Assembly: GCF_009801115.1 (NCBI RefSeq)
Contig: NZ_VTOL01000003.1
Span: 372,001-436,000, forward strand
Direction: 5' to 3'
Origin: Dyadobacter sp. 3J3
GTDB taxonomy: Bacteria > Bacteroidota > Bacteroidia > Cytophagales > Spirosomataceae
Length of the DNA: 64,000 bases
The position numbers and the translations under genes are program-made. Shown piece after piece: positions 34,942 through 42,759 of this stretch. Each line of letters starts with the position of its first letter. Positions within the stretch are counted from its first letter, which is position 1. Under the pieces are notes generated by a model. It was not told the DNA's origin, did no database searches, and worked only from the letters and a program-made list of their open reading frames with translations.

Positions 34942-37017
34942 TTATTCAAGCCAGACAGTTTGTGTAAATGCTCCATTGGCCGCTACGTCCCAAACTTCCA
35001 GTCTCACCCATTTTCTATTTTTAAGATTGGGTGAAAAATGAAACGTTTTTTGTCCAAATGCCTGCGTATCGTTCAAATTGATCACTTCCCGAAATACTTC
35101 TTTTCCGTCACCGGAAATTATCTCCGCTTTGTTTAATGGGAAAGTCCAGCTTGTTTCCAAAATGATATCCGTAGTACCTTTTGCATCCAGTTTGACAGTT
35201 TCGCCAGACTTCTTATTGTTGACTTTAAAAACCGGCAACAGAATTTCACCTGTCGTCGAGAAGAATTTACCAGATTCCATCGCTGTTAAAACGGGCTGCC
35301 AGCCTTTTTCAAATTCCGGCATTTCGTCAAGTTGCAGATAGTTGATGTTCAAATGACCGTAAAGTTCATATTCAGGTTCGATCCTGAACAAATCGGCTTC
35401 GGCGATTACATACTTTTTTTGGCCCCAATTGGCCATATCGTCCATCAGATCAAAAGCGCGTTTCCCCAATTTATCCTGTGATAAATCCGCAGGTATCGCC
35501 TTCCATGCAGCCCCTAAAAACCGGTCTGATTTGAAAAATGACTCATTTTTATATTTGTCAGGAAAACCTGTTGAACCTTTTGTTCTGGCATGAGCCGTCC
35601 ATGCCAGCCCTTTTTCAATTTCCAGCAATTTCAACATATCTTCCTTGCTGCCAATTCTATAAAGTTTTCCATATTCCGGATGATCTTCTACAAATGGTTC
35701 GTCCTTTCCTCTTGCCATAACCCAATACACAGGTTTTGGAAAAATATTCATCCAGTGTCCTCCAAAGAAATTGTTTGGTTCTTCACCGGGTAAAAGGAGA
35801 AAATTACCGCCGGATAATCGGGCGCATTCTTCAAAAAGTGTTTTTTGTTCCAGCCATCTTTTGACCTCCGGCCCTTTTGGACTTCCCGGTCCGTGGAATT
35901 CTCCGAGGTGTACAATATTAACGCCGGTATTTCTAAATGCTTTTACAAATCCGGGAACATCCGGCATCGGTTTGTGCGTCAAAACGTCATCCACATGTTC
36001 CTGGTGGAAATGACTTGCCATTGTGTAGTAACCTTCCAACGGTTTGTAAGTATCCTGATGCGTAAAGGCTTTCACTTTTTCCAAAACTTTCCCATCTTTT
36101 TCAGCACTGATCAGACAGAAAAAATTAAGTTTCTGTTCCGTTCCTGGAGGAGCATTGAACCAGGGAACCCAACGCCTGTCGCCAAGCATATCATTCCTGA
36201 TCCCTATTCCATAACCTGGAATCAGCTTTCTGTAATTATTTCCAAACCAGGTAAAATTCAGATTATAGCAATTGTCGAGCGGATAAAAATATTGATGCGG
36301 CGCAGGAAAAATAGCAATACTTCCTTCGTTACTCTGACCAATAATCGTACGGTATTTAACTTCAAGCTCCTGCCCTTCTTCTTTTCCATCCAGTTTTTTA
36401 TCCTGAACATATTGCTGCGTATCCGACCAGAATATTTTTTCCCATGGCGATTGTTTGCTTACCAATCCTGCGTCATAAATAATGGCGACAGAATCACGTT
36501 TTGTGGTTAAAGCGGCTGCGATATTTAACAGCGGACTTCCATTGTATAAAGTAATATCAATCGATCCGGAAAATGGGCCAGCCGTAGCACCATCCACTTT
36601 TATCTGCGTATGCGAGCCCGATGAAATTACCTTTACGCCGGTTTTCACAAGTTTCACCGTGTAAGTTTCATAAGGCAAATAGGCGGTTTTATCAAAAAAG
36701 ATGTTCCAGCCATTTTGAGATATTAAATCCCTTTTTCCCACGTTAACGATAAATGCCGGATCAAGATCTTTGGAAACGGTGTGGGAAATATTGTTTTCAA
36801 TAACCTGAATCGTATTTAAAAGCGGTTTCTCATCTCTCAAATCAAAAGAGATTTTACCATTTTCAGTTGTTCCGGTTGGCCAGCTGATATGAAGCATATT
36901 GTCCTTAACTGCAACCTGAACCTTACTTTTCTTATCAAAACTTTGAAGATCAACCGGTACTTGTCCAAACGCAGACGTACAAATTGTAAGCAAAAGGAAT
37001 AGAACCGGATTTCTCAT
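34942..37017 (-). CDS. Large secreted protein of unknown function with PHP-like His/Glu region
   Basis: Exported protein of 691 residues; the signal peptide ends FGQ (about residue 19). The first 330 residues are beta-rich and look like a glycoside-hydrolase-type sandwich domain. The second half has metal-ligand-like clusters reminiscent of PHP or amidohydrolase proteins: SHFHQEH, HLGEFHG, LLPGEEPNN, HWMNIFP and AWTAHARTKG. A C-terminal beta segment follows. I cannot assign a family with confidence. It leads a unit with GH43 24 bp downstream, which suggests a role in processing the same glycan. No T9SS tail. Confidence 0.7.
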   Translation of the reverse strand: MRNPVLFLLLTICTSAFGQVPVDLQSFDKKSKVQVAVKDNMLHISWPTGTTENGKISFDLRDEKPLLNTIQVIENNISHTVSKDLDPAFIVNVGKRDLISQNGWNIFFDKTAYLPYETYTVKLVKTGVKVISSGSHTQIKVDGATAGPFSGSIDITLYNGSPLLNIAAALTTKRDSVAIIYDAGLVSKQSPWEKIFWSDTQQYVQDKKLDGKEEGQELEVKYRTIIGQSNEGSIAIFPAPHQYFYPLDNCYNLNFTWFGNNYRKLIPGYGIGIRNDMLGDRRWVPWFNAPPGTEQKLNFFCLISAEKDGKVLEKVKAFTHQDTYKPLEGYYTMASHFHQEHVDDVLTHKPMPDVPGFVKAFRNTGVNIVHLGEFHGPGSPKGPEVKRWLEQKTLFEECARLSGGNFLLLPGEEPNNFFGGHWMNIFPKPVYWVMARGKDEPFVEDHPEYGKLYRIGSKEDMLKLLEIEKGLAWTAHARTKGSTGFPDKYKNESFFKSDRFLGAAWKAIPADLSQDKLGKRAFDLMDDMANWGQKKYVIAEADLFRIEPEYELYGHLNINYLQLDEMPEFEKGWQPVLTAMESGKFFSTTGEILLPVFKVNNKKSGETVKLDAKGTTDIILETSWTFPLNKAEIISGDGKEVFREVINLNDTQAFGQKTFHFSPNLKNRKWVRLEVWDVAANGAFTQTVWLE

Positions 37018-37130
37018 AACGAATTTATTAATTTAAAAACGCATACTGTTTTTGACAAAAGATGGTAACGTATCGATTTTACCAGGGGAATTTTCAGGAC
37101 ACTGTTTGCTAACGGTCGCCAGATACAGAC

Positions 37131-37505
37131 CTATTTTGGCAGTTCTTTTGACGGCTGTCCAAAAGTTTCAATGCCAAAAGCTCCGTCATAACCAATTTCT
37201 TTGAACGCTTCACTGACCCCATCCCATTCCAAATGTCAGGTTCCGGAAGTTTCGCGATCGATTTCACTTCCCTGTACATGACAAAGCATTTTTTTGCCAA
37301 TTTTCCTGATCGAAGCCGGAATATCTTTTTCTTCAATATTGGAATGAAAGGTATCGGGAACAATTTTCAGGTTAAGGCTGGCCACTTCGTTCACAATGGA
37401 AAGCGCCTGATCAACGGTATTTACCATATCCGTTTCAAAACGACTTAACGGTTCCAGCCCAACCACGATACTATGATCTGCTACGATTTTTCTACTAATA
37501 GAATA
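37131..37505 (-). pseudogene. Remnant of a sugar epimerase (D-tagatose/D-psicose 3-epimerase-like TIM barrel)
   Basis: Only the C-terminal third of a sugar phosphate isomerase/epimerase remains. In one frame it reads SIVVGLEPLSRFETD, then VPDTFHSNIEEKD and MLCHVQGSE, which match the metal-binding Glu, Asp-x-x-His and His strands of the family. The frame is then broken by a TGA where a Gly codon (GGA) is expected, after DRETSGT (near 37235), and continues in the same frame with HLEWDGV and GYDGAFGIETFGQP to a TAG at 37131-37133. The 5' two thirds are missing: homology fades near 37500. It is both truncated and interrupted, so not functional. Confidence 0.75.
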
Positions 37506-37647
37506 GAAGCTGAGCTGAAAGGTGTTTATGATTCAATATTAGAGCAAATATTGAATGAGGAGTAATTTTGTATTTGATACTCACCCAATTTCCTCTTCAC
37601 AAATCAAAGAAAAATTACTATCGATCCTCCAAAATTTCAAAACTAAA

Positions 37648-37679
37648 AAAGCGCAAAACCGATTACGATTTTGCGCTTT
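37648..37679. terminator. Bidirectional rho-independent terminator
   Basis: An 11-bp perfect stem (37648-37658 with 37669-37679) around a 10-nt loop, with A- and T-runs outside. It ends the minus-strand serA/serC transcript, whose last stop is at 37701. Confidence 0.9.
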
Positions 37680-37700
37680 AAACACATTAAATATTTTATT

Positions 37701-38774
37701 TTACAATGCCTTCAATTCCTGAATTAAAGACTGAATTTGTTCCAGAGAAGTAGCAGGAAAATTAGCAATGCGCAGCTGGGAAGATTTAAATTGTCCATAA
37801 CCGCTGCCGATTACCATTCCCTTTGCTTTGACAGCTTTAATAATATCCGCTGACGGTTGCTCTGTATTGGCAACGATAACGGTTTGAGATTTGTATTTTT
37901 TATCTTTTACAAAAGAAGAAAAACCGTTTGTGCTTTCTATAAATTTATAAAGAAGATCCGCCTTTTGTTCGGTTTCTTTACGGATATTTTTTACACCAAT
38001 TTTATTAAAATCCTCTGCGATTTTACCTAATAAGTAAATTCCCATCACGTTGGGAGTCGCTGGTGTTTCGTTATTTTGAGCGTTTTTCCAAAGCGTCGGC
38101 AAATCATTGTGCGCACCGATGGAATATTGCTTTTTAATTTCTTCCGATTTTTTCAAACATTTTTCGTTCACAATCCAGACACCAAGTCCGGCTGGCAAGC
38201 CAAATGCTTTTTGAACGGAGAAAAATGCCGTGTCAATTAAATTAAAATCCAGCTCAGGATATGGCGCTGATGAAACAATGTCCACCGCGATCAGTTTGTC
38301 CGGATATTTTTGTTTCAGTTTATGAATTTCAGAAACCGGCATTTGTACCCCAGAACTTGTCTCGTTATGGGTTGTACAGATCAACTCTGCATATTCAGGA
38401 ACCACGATTTCGGAAGCACTGAAACCTTCACCCATCGGCTTTTCCTGGCTGTGCGCATATTTGCACAAGCCAAGGGAATAATCATAGAATTTTTTCGAGA
38501 AAGATCCATTTACCAAATGAAAACTTTCAAGTTCTACACAGCTAAATAAAATACGCTCCCAAGCCTCTGACGCAGACCCAAGAAACAAAATAGCGTGTGA
38601 ATCAGGAACATTCAAAAGCGTACGAAGCTGGTCAACCGTAAATTTATGCAAATCACGATACTGCTGGCTGCGATGCGAAATTGAACCCAACTGCTCACTT
38701 ACAAAAGTCTGTAAATGTTTTTCAAATGTCGGGTAAAGCTGCGCGGGACCTGGAGTGAAAAAAGTTAGTGACAT
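37701..38774 (-). CDS. serC: Class V aminotransferase, phosphoserine aminotransferase-like
   Basis: PLP-dependent enzyme for the second step of serine synthesis (3-phosphohydroxypyruvate plus glutamate to phosphoserine). The N-terminus SLTFFTPGPAQLYPT is the class V start, SHRSQQYRDL binds phosphate, CTTHNETSSG and AVDIVSSAPYP flank the cofactor, and Lys189 in FFSVQKAFGLPAGLG is the Schiff-base lysine. I use the ATG at 38774 (MSLTFF) rather than the longer frame at 38801, because homology starts there. Length 357 fits. It lies about 170 bp after a fused serA gene, across the 10-bp-phased repeat array. The symbol rests on both motifs and neighbour; a related class V transaminase is the alternative. 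Confidence 0.87.
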   Translation of the reverse strand: MSLTFFTPGPAQLYPTFEKHLQTFVSEQLGSISHRSQQYRDLHKFTVDQLRTLLNVPDSHAILFLGSASEAWERILFSCVELESFHLVNGSFSKKFYDYSLGLCKYAHSQEKPMGEGFSASEIVVPEYAELICTTHNETSSGVQMPVSEIHKLKQKYPDKLIAVDIVSSAPYPELDFNLIDTAFFSVQKAFGLPAGLGVWIVNEKCLKKSEEIKKQYSIGAHNDLPTLWKNAQNNETPATPNVMGIYLLGKIAEDFNKIGVKNIRKETEQKADLLYKFIESTNGFSSFVKDKKYKSQTVIVANTEQPSADIIKAVKAKGMVIGSGYGQFKSSQLRIANFPATSLEQIQSLIQELKAL

Positions 38775-38810
38775 TTTAATATTGCTAGAAAGTGGGATCA
38801 ATTTTCAATG

Positions 38811-38937
38811 GTCATTCATTGTCAGGTTTTGTCAAGTATTGTCATTTATTGTCAAGTGTCGCCAAACAACACGTGACTAAACCTGACAATCCTTGACTAT
38901 AATTGACAATCACTGATCATCAAATAATAATTCCTGA
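38811..38937. repeat. Dyad-symmetric array of 10-bp-phased GTCA/TGAC repeats
   Basis: GTCA occurs at exactly 38811, 38821, 38831, 38841 and 38851 (a GCCA variant at 38861). The reverse complement TGAC follows at 38874, 38884, 38894, 38904 and 38934, with TGAT at 38914. Both halves share a centre at 38864, so the pairs match across the dyad and the RNA or DNA could fold into a long imperfect hairpin. It fills the gap between the fused serA gene and serC. Function unknown: candidates are a multi-site protein-binding array, a leader or processing hairpin, or a decayed satellite. Confidence 0.75.
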
Positions 38938-38945
38938 CTATAATA

Positions 38946-40850
38946 CTAGTACAACATTCTAAAACGAATTGTACCTTCTACTTCTTTTACTTCCTGAATA
39001 AATTCCTCTGTATATCCTTTGGCGATATCAACGATTACGTAGCCGATTTTCTCGTTCGTTTTCAGATATTGGCCTGTGATGTTGATATTATTTTTCGCGA
39101 AAATATTATTCAGTTTGGCTAATACACCCGGTACGTTTGCGTGAATGTGAAGCAAACGGTGAGAATCTTTTAGTTTTGGCAATTGCACTTCCGGGAAATT
39201 AACACTTCCGTAAGAGCTACCATTGTTCATAAATTCCAGCAATTTGGAAGGAACAAAATGACCAATATTTGCCTGGGCTTCTTCGGTACTTCCTCCGATA
39301 TGCGGCGTCAGAATTACATTTGGCAATCCGCGTAATGCGCTTTCAAAAGATTCATCATTTGTTTTCGGCTCTTTCGGGAAAACGTCAACGCTTGCTCCTG
39401 CTACTTTTCCACTTTTTACGGCTGCTGCCAAAGCTTCAATATCGACCACATGCCCACGGGAAAGATTCATGAAAATCACACCATCTTTCATCAGGCTGAA
39501 TTCACGCGTGCTAATAAGGTTTGCATTTTCCTTGCGACCATCCACGTGCATACTGATTACGTCCGCAACGGAAAGCAGCTCATCCAGAGAATTAAGTTTA
39601 CGGGCATTTCCAAGAGATAGTTTTTCAACTTCATCATAAAAATACACTTCCATTCCCAACGCCTCAGCCACAACAGAAAGCTGTGTACCGATACTTCCGT
39701 AACCTACCATGCCCAGTTTTTTGCCACGAACTTCAAAACTTCCGTTCGCAGATTTATCCCAGATTCCGGCATGCATCTGGTTAGTTTTTGTAACTATATT
39801 TCTGATCAGCAAAATCATCTCGCCAACCGCCAATTCAACCACAGAACGCGTGTTGCTATATGGCGCATTGAAAACGGCAATACCTTTTTCAGCCGCAGCT
39901 TCCAGATCGATCTGGTTTGTACCAATACAAAACGCACCGATTGCCATCAAACGATTGGCATTTTCAAGAACTCTTTTTGTAATATTTGTTTTGGAACGAA
40001 TACCAATAATGGATACATCCTTGATACGCTCGCAAAGTTCGTCTTCATCAAGCGCACCTTTTACAAACTCAACATTAAAACCCTGCTCTTCAAAAGCACG
40101 CAAAGCAACCGGGTGAACATTTTCAAGCAAAAGAACCTTTATCCGGCTTTTTGGATAAGACTGGCTTCTGCTCAATTTATTGTCATACAAGAAATCGTCA
40201 AAGGAAGTAGCGATATGATCTGCAACGGCTACGACTTTCGGACGTTCCACGTTTTCTGTAAATGCATAGAAACGGTTTGCAAAACCTGCTTCTTTTATTT
40301 GATAATCGGTATAACCATCACCAATCGCGTAAACTTCACCTTCCAGTTTCAGAGAAGAAAGTAATTTTATTTTTCCTCCGTCTGTCGACAAAACATTTTC
40401 TTCATCAATTCCAATGATATTTCCTTCTTCATCAAACCGGAACTCATTAGCATATACATGATCCGCGCGAAGACCAAATTCCGTTACAACTGGAATAATA
40501 AATTCTTTAAATCCGCTTGAAACGATAAAAATATGGTCTGCATTTTCAGTTAAAAACTGTTTGTTGCGCTTGAAAGAATCGGAAACCTTGGTTTTCAGAA
40601 AAGAAACCAGTTCCTCAATATTGGCACGGGTAGCCTTCAAAAGATCAATTCGCTTGTGAAGTCCTTCCGAAAAAGACATTTCCCCGTTCATACCCATATT
40701 CGTCAGGTCAGCAATTTCCTGAACAATTTTTTCACGTTGCGGATGCCCTGTCAAAGCAATGGCAGCAAGTTCGTCCAGTCCTTCTACTTTGGTGAAAGTA
40801 CTGTCAAAATCGATAATGATATGCGGGGGATTGAGTGTTAATGTCGGCAT
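38946..40850 (-). CDS. serA: Fused HAD phosphatase / D-3-phosphoglycerate dehydrogenase with ACT domain
   Basis: One chain that appears to cover the first and third steps of serine synthesis. Residues 1-225 are a SerB-like HAD phosphatase: DFDST with Asp14/Asp16, SSGF at 111-114 and GDGYTD at 178-182. Residues 235-555 are the dehydrogenase: NAD-binding GYGSIG at 383-388 and the active-site residues Arg465 (NLSRGHVVD), Glu494 (PKEP) and His517 (TPHIGGSTEEAQ). Residues 565-634 form an ACT domain, usually the serine-sensing part. With 634 residues it is longer than plain SerA by the whole HAD domain. Together with serC next door the pathway would be complete. The phosphatase substrate is inferred. 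Confidence 0.93.
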   Translation of the reverse strand: MPTLTLNPPHIIIDFDSTFTKVEGLDELAAIALTGHPQREKIVQEIADLTNMGMNGEMSFSEGLHKRIDLLKATRANIEELVSFLKTKVSDSFKRNKQFLTENADHIFIVSSGFKEFIIPVVTEFGLRADHVYANEFRFDEEGNIIGIDEENVLSTDGGKIKLLSSLKLEGEVYAIGDGYTDYQIKEAGFANRFYAFTENVERPKVVAVADHIATSFDDFLYDNKLSRSQSYPKSRIKVLLLENVHPVALRAFEEQGFNVEFVKGALDEDELCERIKDVSIIGIRSKTNITKRVLENANRLMAIGAFCIGTNQIDLEAAAEKGIAVFNAPYSNTRSVVELAVGEMILLIRNIVTKTNQMHAGIWDKSANGSFEVRGKKLGMVGYGSIGTQLSVVAEALGMEVYFYDEVEKLSLGNARKLNSLDELLSVADVISMHVDGRKENANLISTREFSLMKDGVIFMNLSRGHVVDIEALAAAVKSGKVAGASVDVFPKEPKTNDESFESALRGLPNVILTPHIGGSTEEAQANIGHFVPSKLLEFMNNGSSYGSVNFPEVQLPKLKDSHRLLHIHANVPGVLAKLNNIFAKNNINITGQYLKTNEKIGYVIVDIAKGYTEEFIQEVKEVEGTIRFRMLY

Positions 40851-41121
40851 GAAGCAGGAGATAACTGAATAAGTATCAAATTAAAATGTGAACGTTTCAA
40901 ACGGTGAAATTTGGTTGGATTCCCAATTTTGTCACAAAATTACGAATCTGTTTTCTATGACCCTAAAAAAATGTTAATCTGACGCTTTTTATTATTGTTT
41001 TGAGAACTTTATAAAGCTCATAAAAAATGTATATTCACGAAAATATTATTGAATATCAATTAGTTACGTTCACTTAAACAAAAAAATAACTTAAAGAAAA
41101 TATAGGCTAGCGTACATAAGC

Positions 41122-42117
41122 CTACAACAATGATTTATCGCGAAGAAATTCCAGTGCACGCAACTCTGACCAGTAATTGATTTGAAATAAACCCGAAGGA
41201 CGAAATCCGCAATGACCTCCAAAATCAGAAATCTCTAATAAAACATTTGATAGAGTATCGATCAGGCTTACTGGAAGGCTATTTTCGGGAACAATCGGAT
41301 CATTGGCGGCATTTACAATTAAGGTAGGAATGGTTATATTTTTGACAAAAAACATTGCGCTGCTCATTTCATAATAATGGTCTGCATTTTGAAACCCGTG
41401 GAGCGGCGCGGTGAAAATATCATCGAAGTCATATAATGTATTTACAAATTTGAAATCAGCAGGATTGATATCTCCGGGAAAGTGAACTGCTTTTTGATCA
41501 ACTTTGGGTTTTAGGGTTTTTAGAAATCTCGATTGATATATCCGGTTTTGAGGCTTAACAATTTCCAGACTGCATGCTTTCAAATCCATTGGAACACTAA
41601 AAACAACGGTTTTTTTTATCCTTGGATCAATATTGAAAGCTTTTTCTCCCAAATATTTAAGTGTCAGATTTCCACCAAGGCTGAAACCCAACAAATCAAC
41701 GTGAGTATATCCTTTTTCAAAAACATGTTGAATAACAAGATCCAGATCTTCGGTAGCACCGCTGTGATAAAATCGGGAAGTTTTATTCATTTCACCACTG
41801 CAACTCCGAAAGTTCCAGGCAAGACAGTCGTATCCTTCTGCACTTAGAAACCTTACCATGCCCAAAATATATTGCCGGGTACTATTTCCTTCCAGTCCGT
41901 GCGAAAGAATTACAAGTTTATTTTTGTCATGAAAACCGGATTCTTTAGTCGCCAGCGACCAATCCAGATCCAGAAAATCCTGATCTGGTGTAGCAATGCG
42001 TTCACGTTGGTAATCAACCGAGTTAATGGTTCTGAAAAGTGCGGGATAAATGGTTTGCAAATGGCCGTTGGGGAGCCAAAAAGGAGGATTATGATGAGAA
42101 TTTCGGATAACTGGCAT
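41122..42117 (-). CDS. YheT-type alpha/beta hydrolase
   Basis: Serine hydrolase of the YheT/EMB8 group; physiological substrate unknown, probably an ester or lipid. The start NPPFWLPNGHLQTIYP is the group signature, LSHGLEGNSTRQYI forms the oxyanion region, the nucleophile Ser sits in LLGFSLGGNL near residue 145, the Asp in NAANDPIVP near 270 and the His in FGGHCGF near 300. Length 331 is normal. There is no signal peptide. A stand-alone gene, transcribed away from the cold-shock gene. Confidence 0.9.
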   Translation of the reverse strand: MPVIRNSHHNPPFWLPNGHLQTIYPALFRTINSVDYQRERIATPDQDFLDLDWSLATKESGFHDKNKLVILSHGLEGNSTRQYILGMVRFLSAEGYDCLAWNFRSCSGEMNKTSRFYHSGATEDLDLVIQHVFEKGYTHVDLLGFSLGGNLTLKYLGEKAFNIDPRIKKTVVFSVPMDLKACSLEIVKPQNRIYQSRFLKTLKPKVDQKAVHFPGDINPADFKFVNTLYDFDDIFTAPLHGFQNADHYYEMSSAMFFVKNITIPTLIVNAANDPIVPENSLPVSLIDTLSNVLLEISDFGGHCGFRPSGLFQINYWSELRALEFLRDKSLL

Positions 42118-42302
42118 GCTTACACTCCGGATGAATCAATAAGGAAACAAAGAAACCAGTTAAATGTTTCGTAAGCCAAAAATTTAGGAATTATTTAAAT
42201 TAGCAATCGTTTTTGAAGAATTTGGTACGCTGAATTTACAGTCTACCAATTCTATCGAAAATAATTAAATATTAATTTTTCTAAATTAAAAATACTTTTC
42301 TC

Positions 42303-42332
42303 TTGCATATCCAAAAGACGTTCGTATATTTG
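42303..42332 (+). promoter_or_regulatory. Bacteroidota-type promoter of the cold-shock gene
   Basis: TTG at 42303-42305 and TATATTTG at 42325-42332 are separated by 19 bp, matching the TTTG-N19-TAnnTTTG consensus of Bacteroidota primary sigma. Transcription would start near 42337, leaving a leader of only about 25 nt before the ATG at 42361. Confidence 0.75.
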
Positions 42333-42360
42333 GGCTTCAAAATATATAAGAACAATACTA

Positions 42361-42552
42361 ATGGCAGAAGGTACAGTAAAATTTTTCAATGATTCCAAAG
42401 GATTTGGTTTCATTTCTCCATCTAATGGAGACCAAGACATTTTCGTTCACGTTTCAGGTCTTCAAGACGATATCCGTGAAAATGACAAAGTGTCTTACGA
42501 AGTAGAAAATGGCAAAAAAGGTCTAAACGCGGTTAACGTTAAAGTTATCTAA
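42361..42552 (+). CDS. cspA: Cold-shock protein, single CSD domain
   Basis: Small nucleic-acid-binding RNA chaperone of 63 residues. It is a single OB-fold with RNP1 (KGFGFI, 13-18) and RNP2 (DIFVHVSGL, 26-34) and the usual start AEGTVKFFNDSKGFGF. The leader is too short for the long structured cold-sensing 5' leader known from Escherichia coli cspA, so regulation by that route is unlikely. It is a single gene with a good promoter before and a perfect terminator after. The symbol is given by family; several csp copies are usual. Confidence 0.95.
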   Translation: MAEGTVKFFNDSKGFGFISPSNGDQDIFVHVSGLQDDIRENDKVSYEVENGKKGLNAVNVKVI

Positions 42553-42574
42553 GTTTAATCATAATATCATTTGG

Positions 42575-42607
42575 AAAGCCTGGTATCGCGATACCAGGCT
42601 TTTTTTG
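42575..42607 (+). terminator. Rho-independent terminator of the cold-shock gene
   Basis: A perfect 28-bp palindrome (42575-42588 with 42589-42602) followed by a run of T on the plus strand, 23 bp after the stop codon. Confidence 0.92.
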
Positions 42608-42703
42608 TGTCCAGATTGTTCATTTAAAAAAATACCAGTCATTCTATCTATGAAATCAGTATAAGATGGAGTTCGCAAAATACTATGGTTTTCTTAAAAG
42701 CAT

Positions 42704-42751
42704 AAAAAACCGGGGAATTAATTATCATGGCTAATAGATTAATTCACCCGG
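42704..42751 (-). terminator. Rho-independent terminator after the DUF4173 gene
   Basis: Arms 42710-42722 and 42738-42751 pair with a small internal loop, and a T-run follows on the minus strand. It lies just past the stop at 42760. Confidence 0.75.
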
Positions 42752-42759
42752 CATTTTTT

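Noticed and set aside
35845-36510. Plus-strand open frame of 221 codons
   Set aside because: Opposite the 691-residue secreted protein, which has a signal peptide and normal codon pattern; the reverse frame has no recognisable domain.
38811-38937. Phased repeat considered as a CRISPR array or simple terminator
   Set aside because: The unit is 10 bp with only four fixed bases and reverses orientation halfway; no T-run follows on the coding strand and no cas genes are present.
39771-40364. Plus-strand open frame of 197 codons
   Set aside because: Opposite the clearly conserved serA fusion; Phe/Ile/Asn-rich composition typical of antisense frames.
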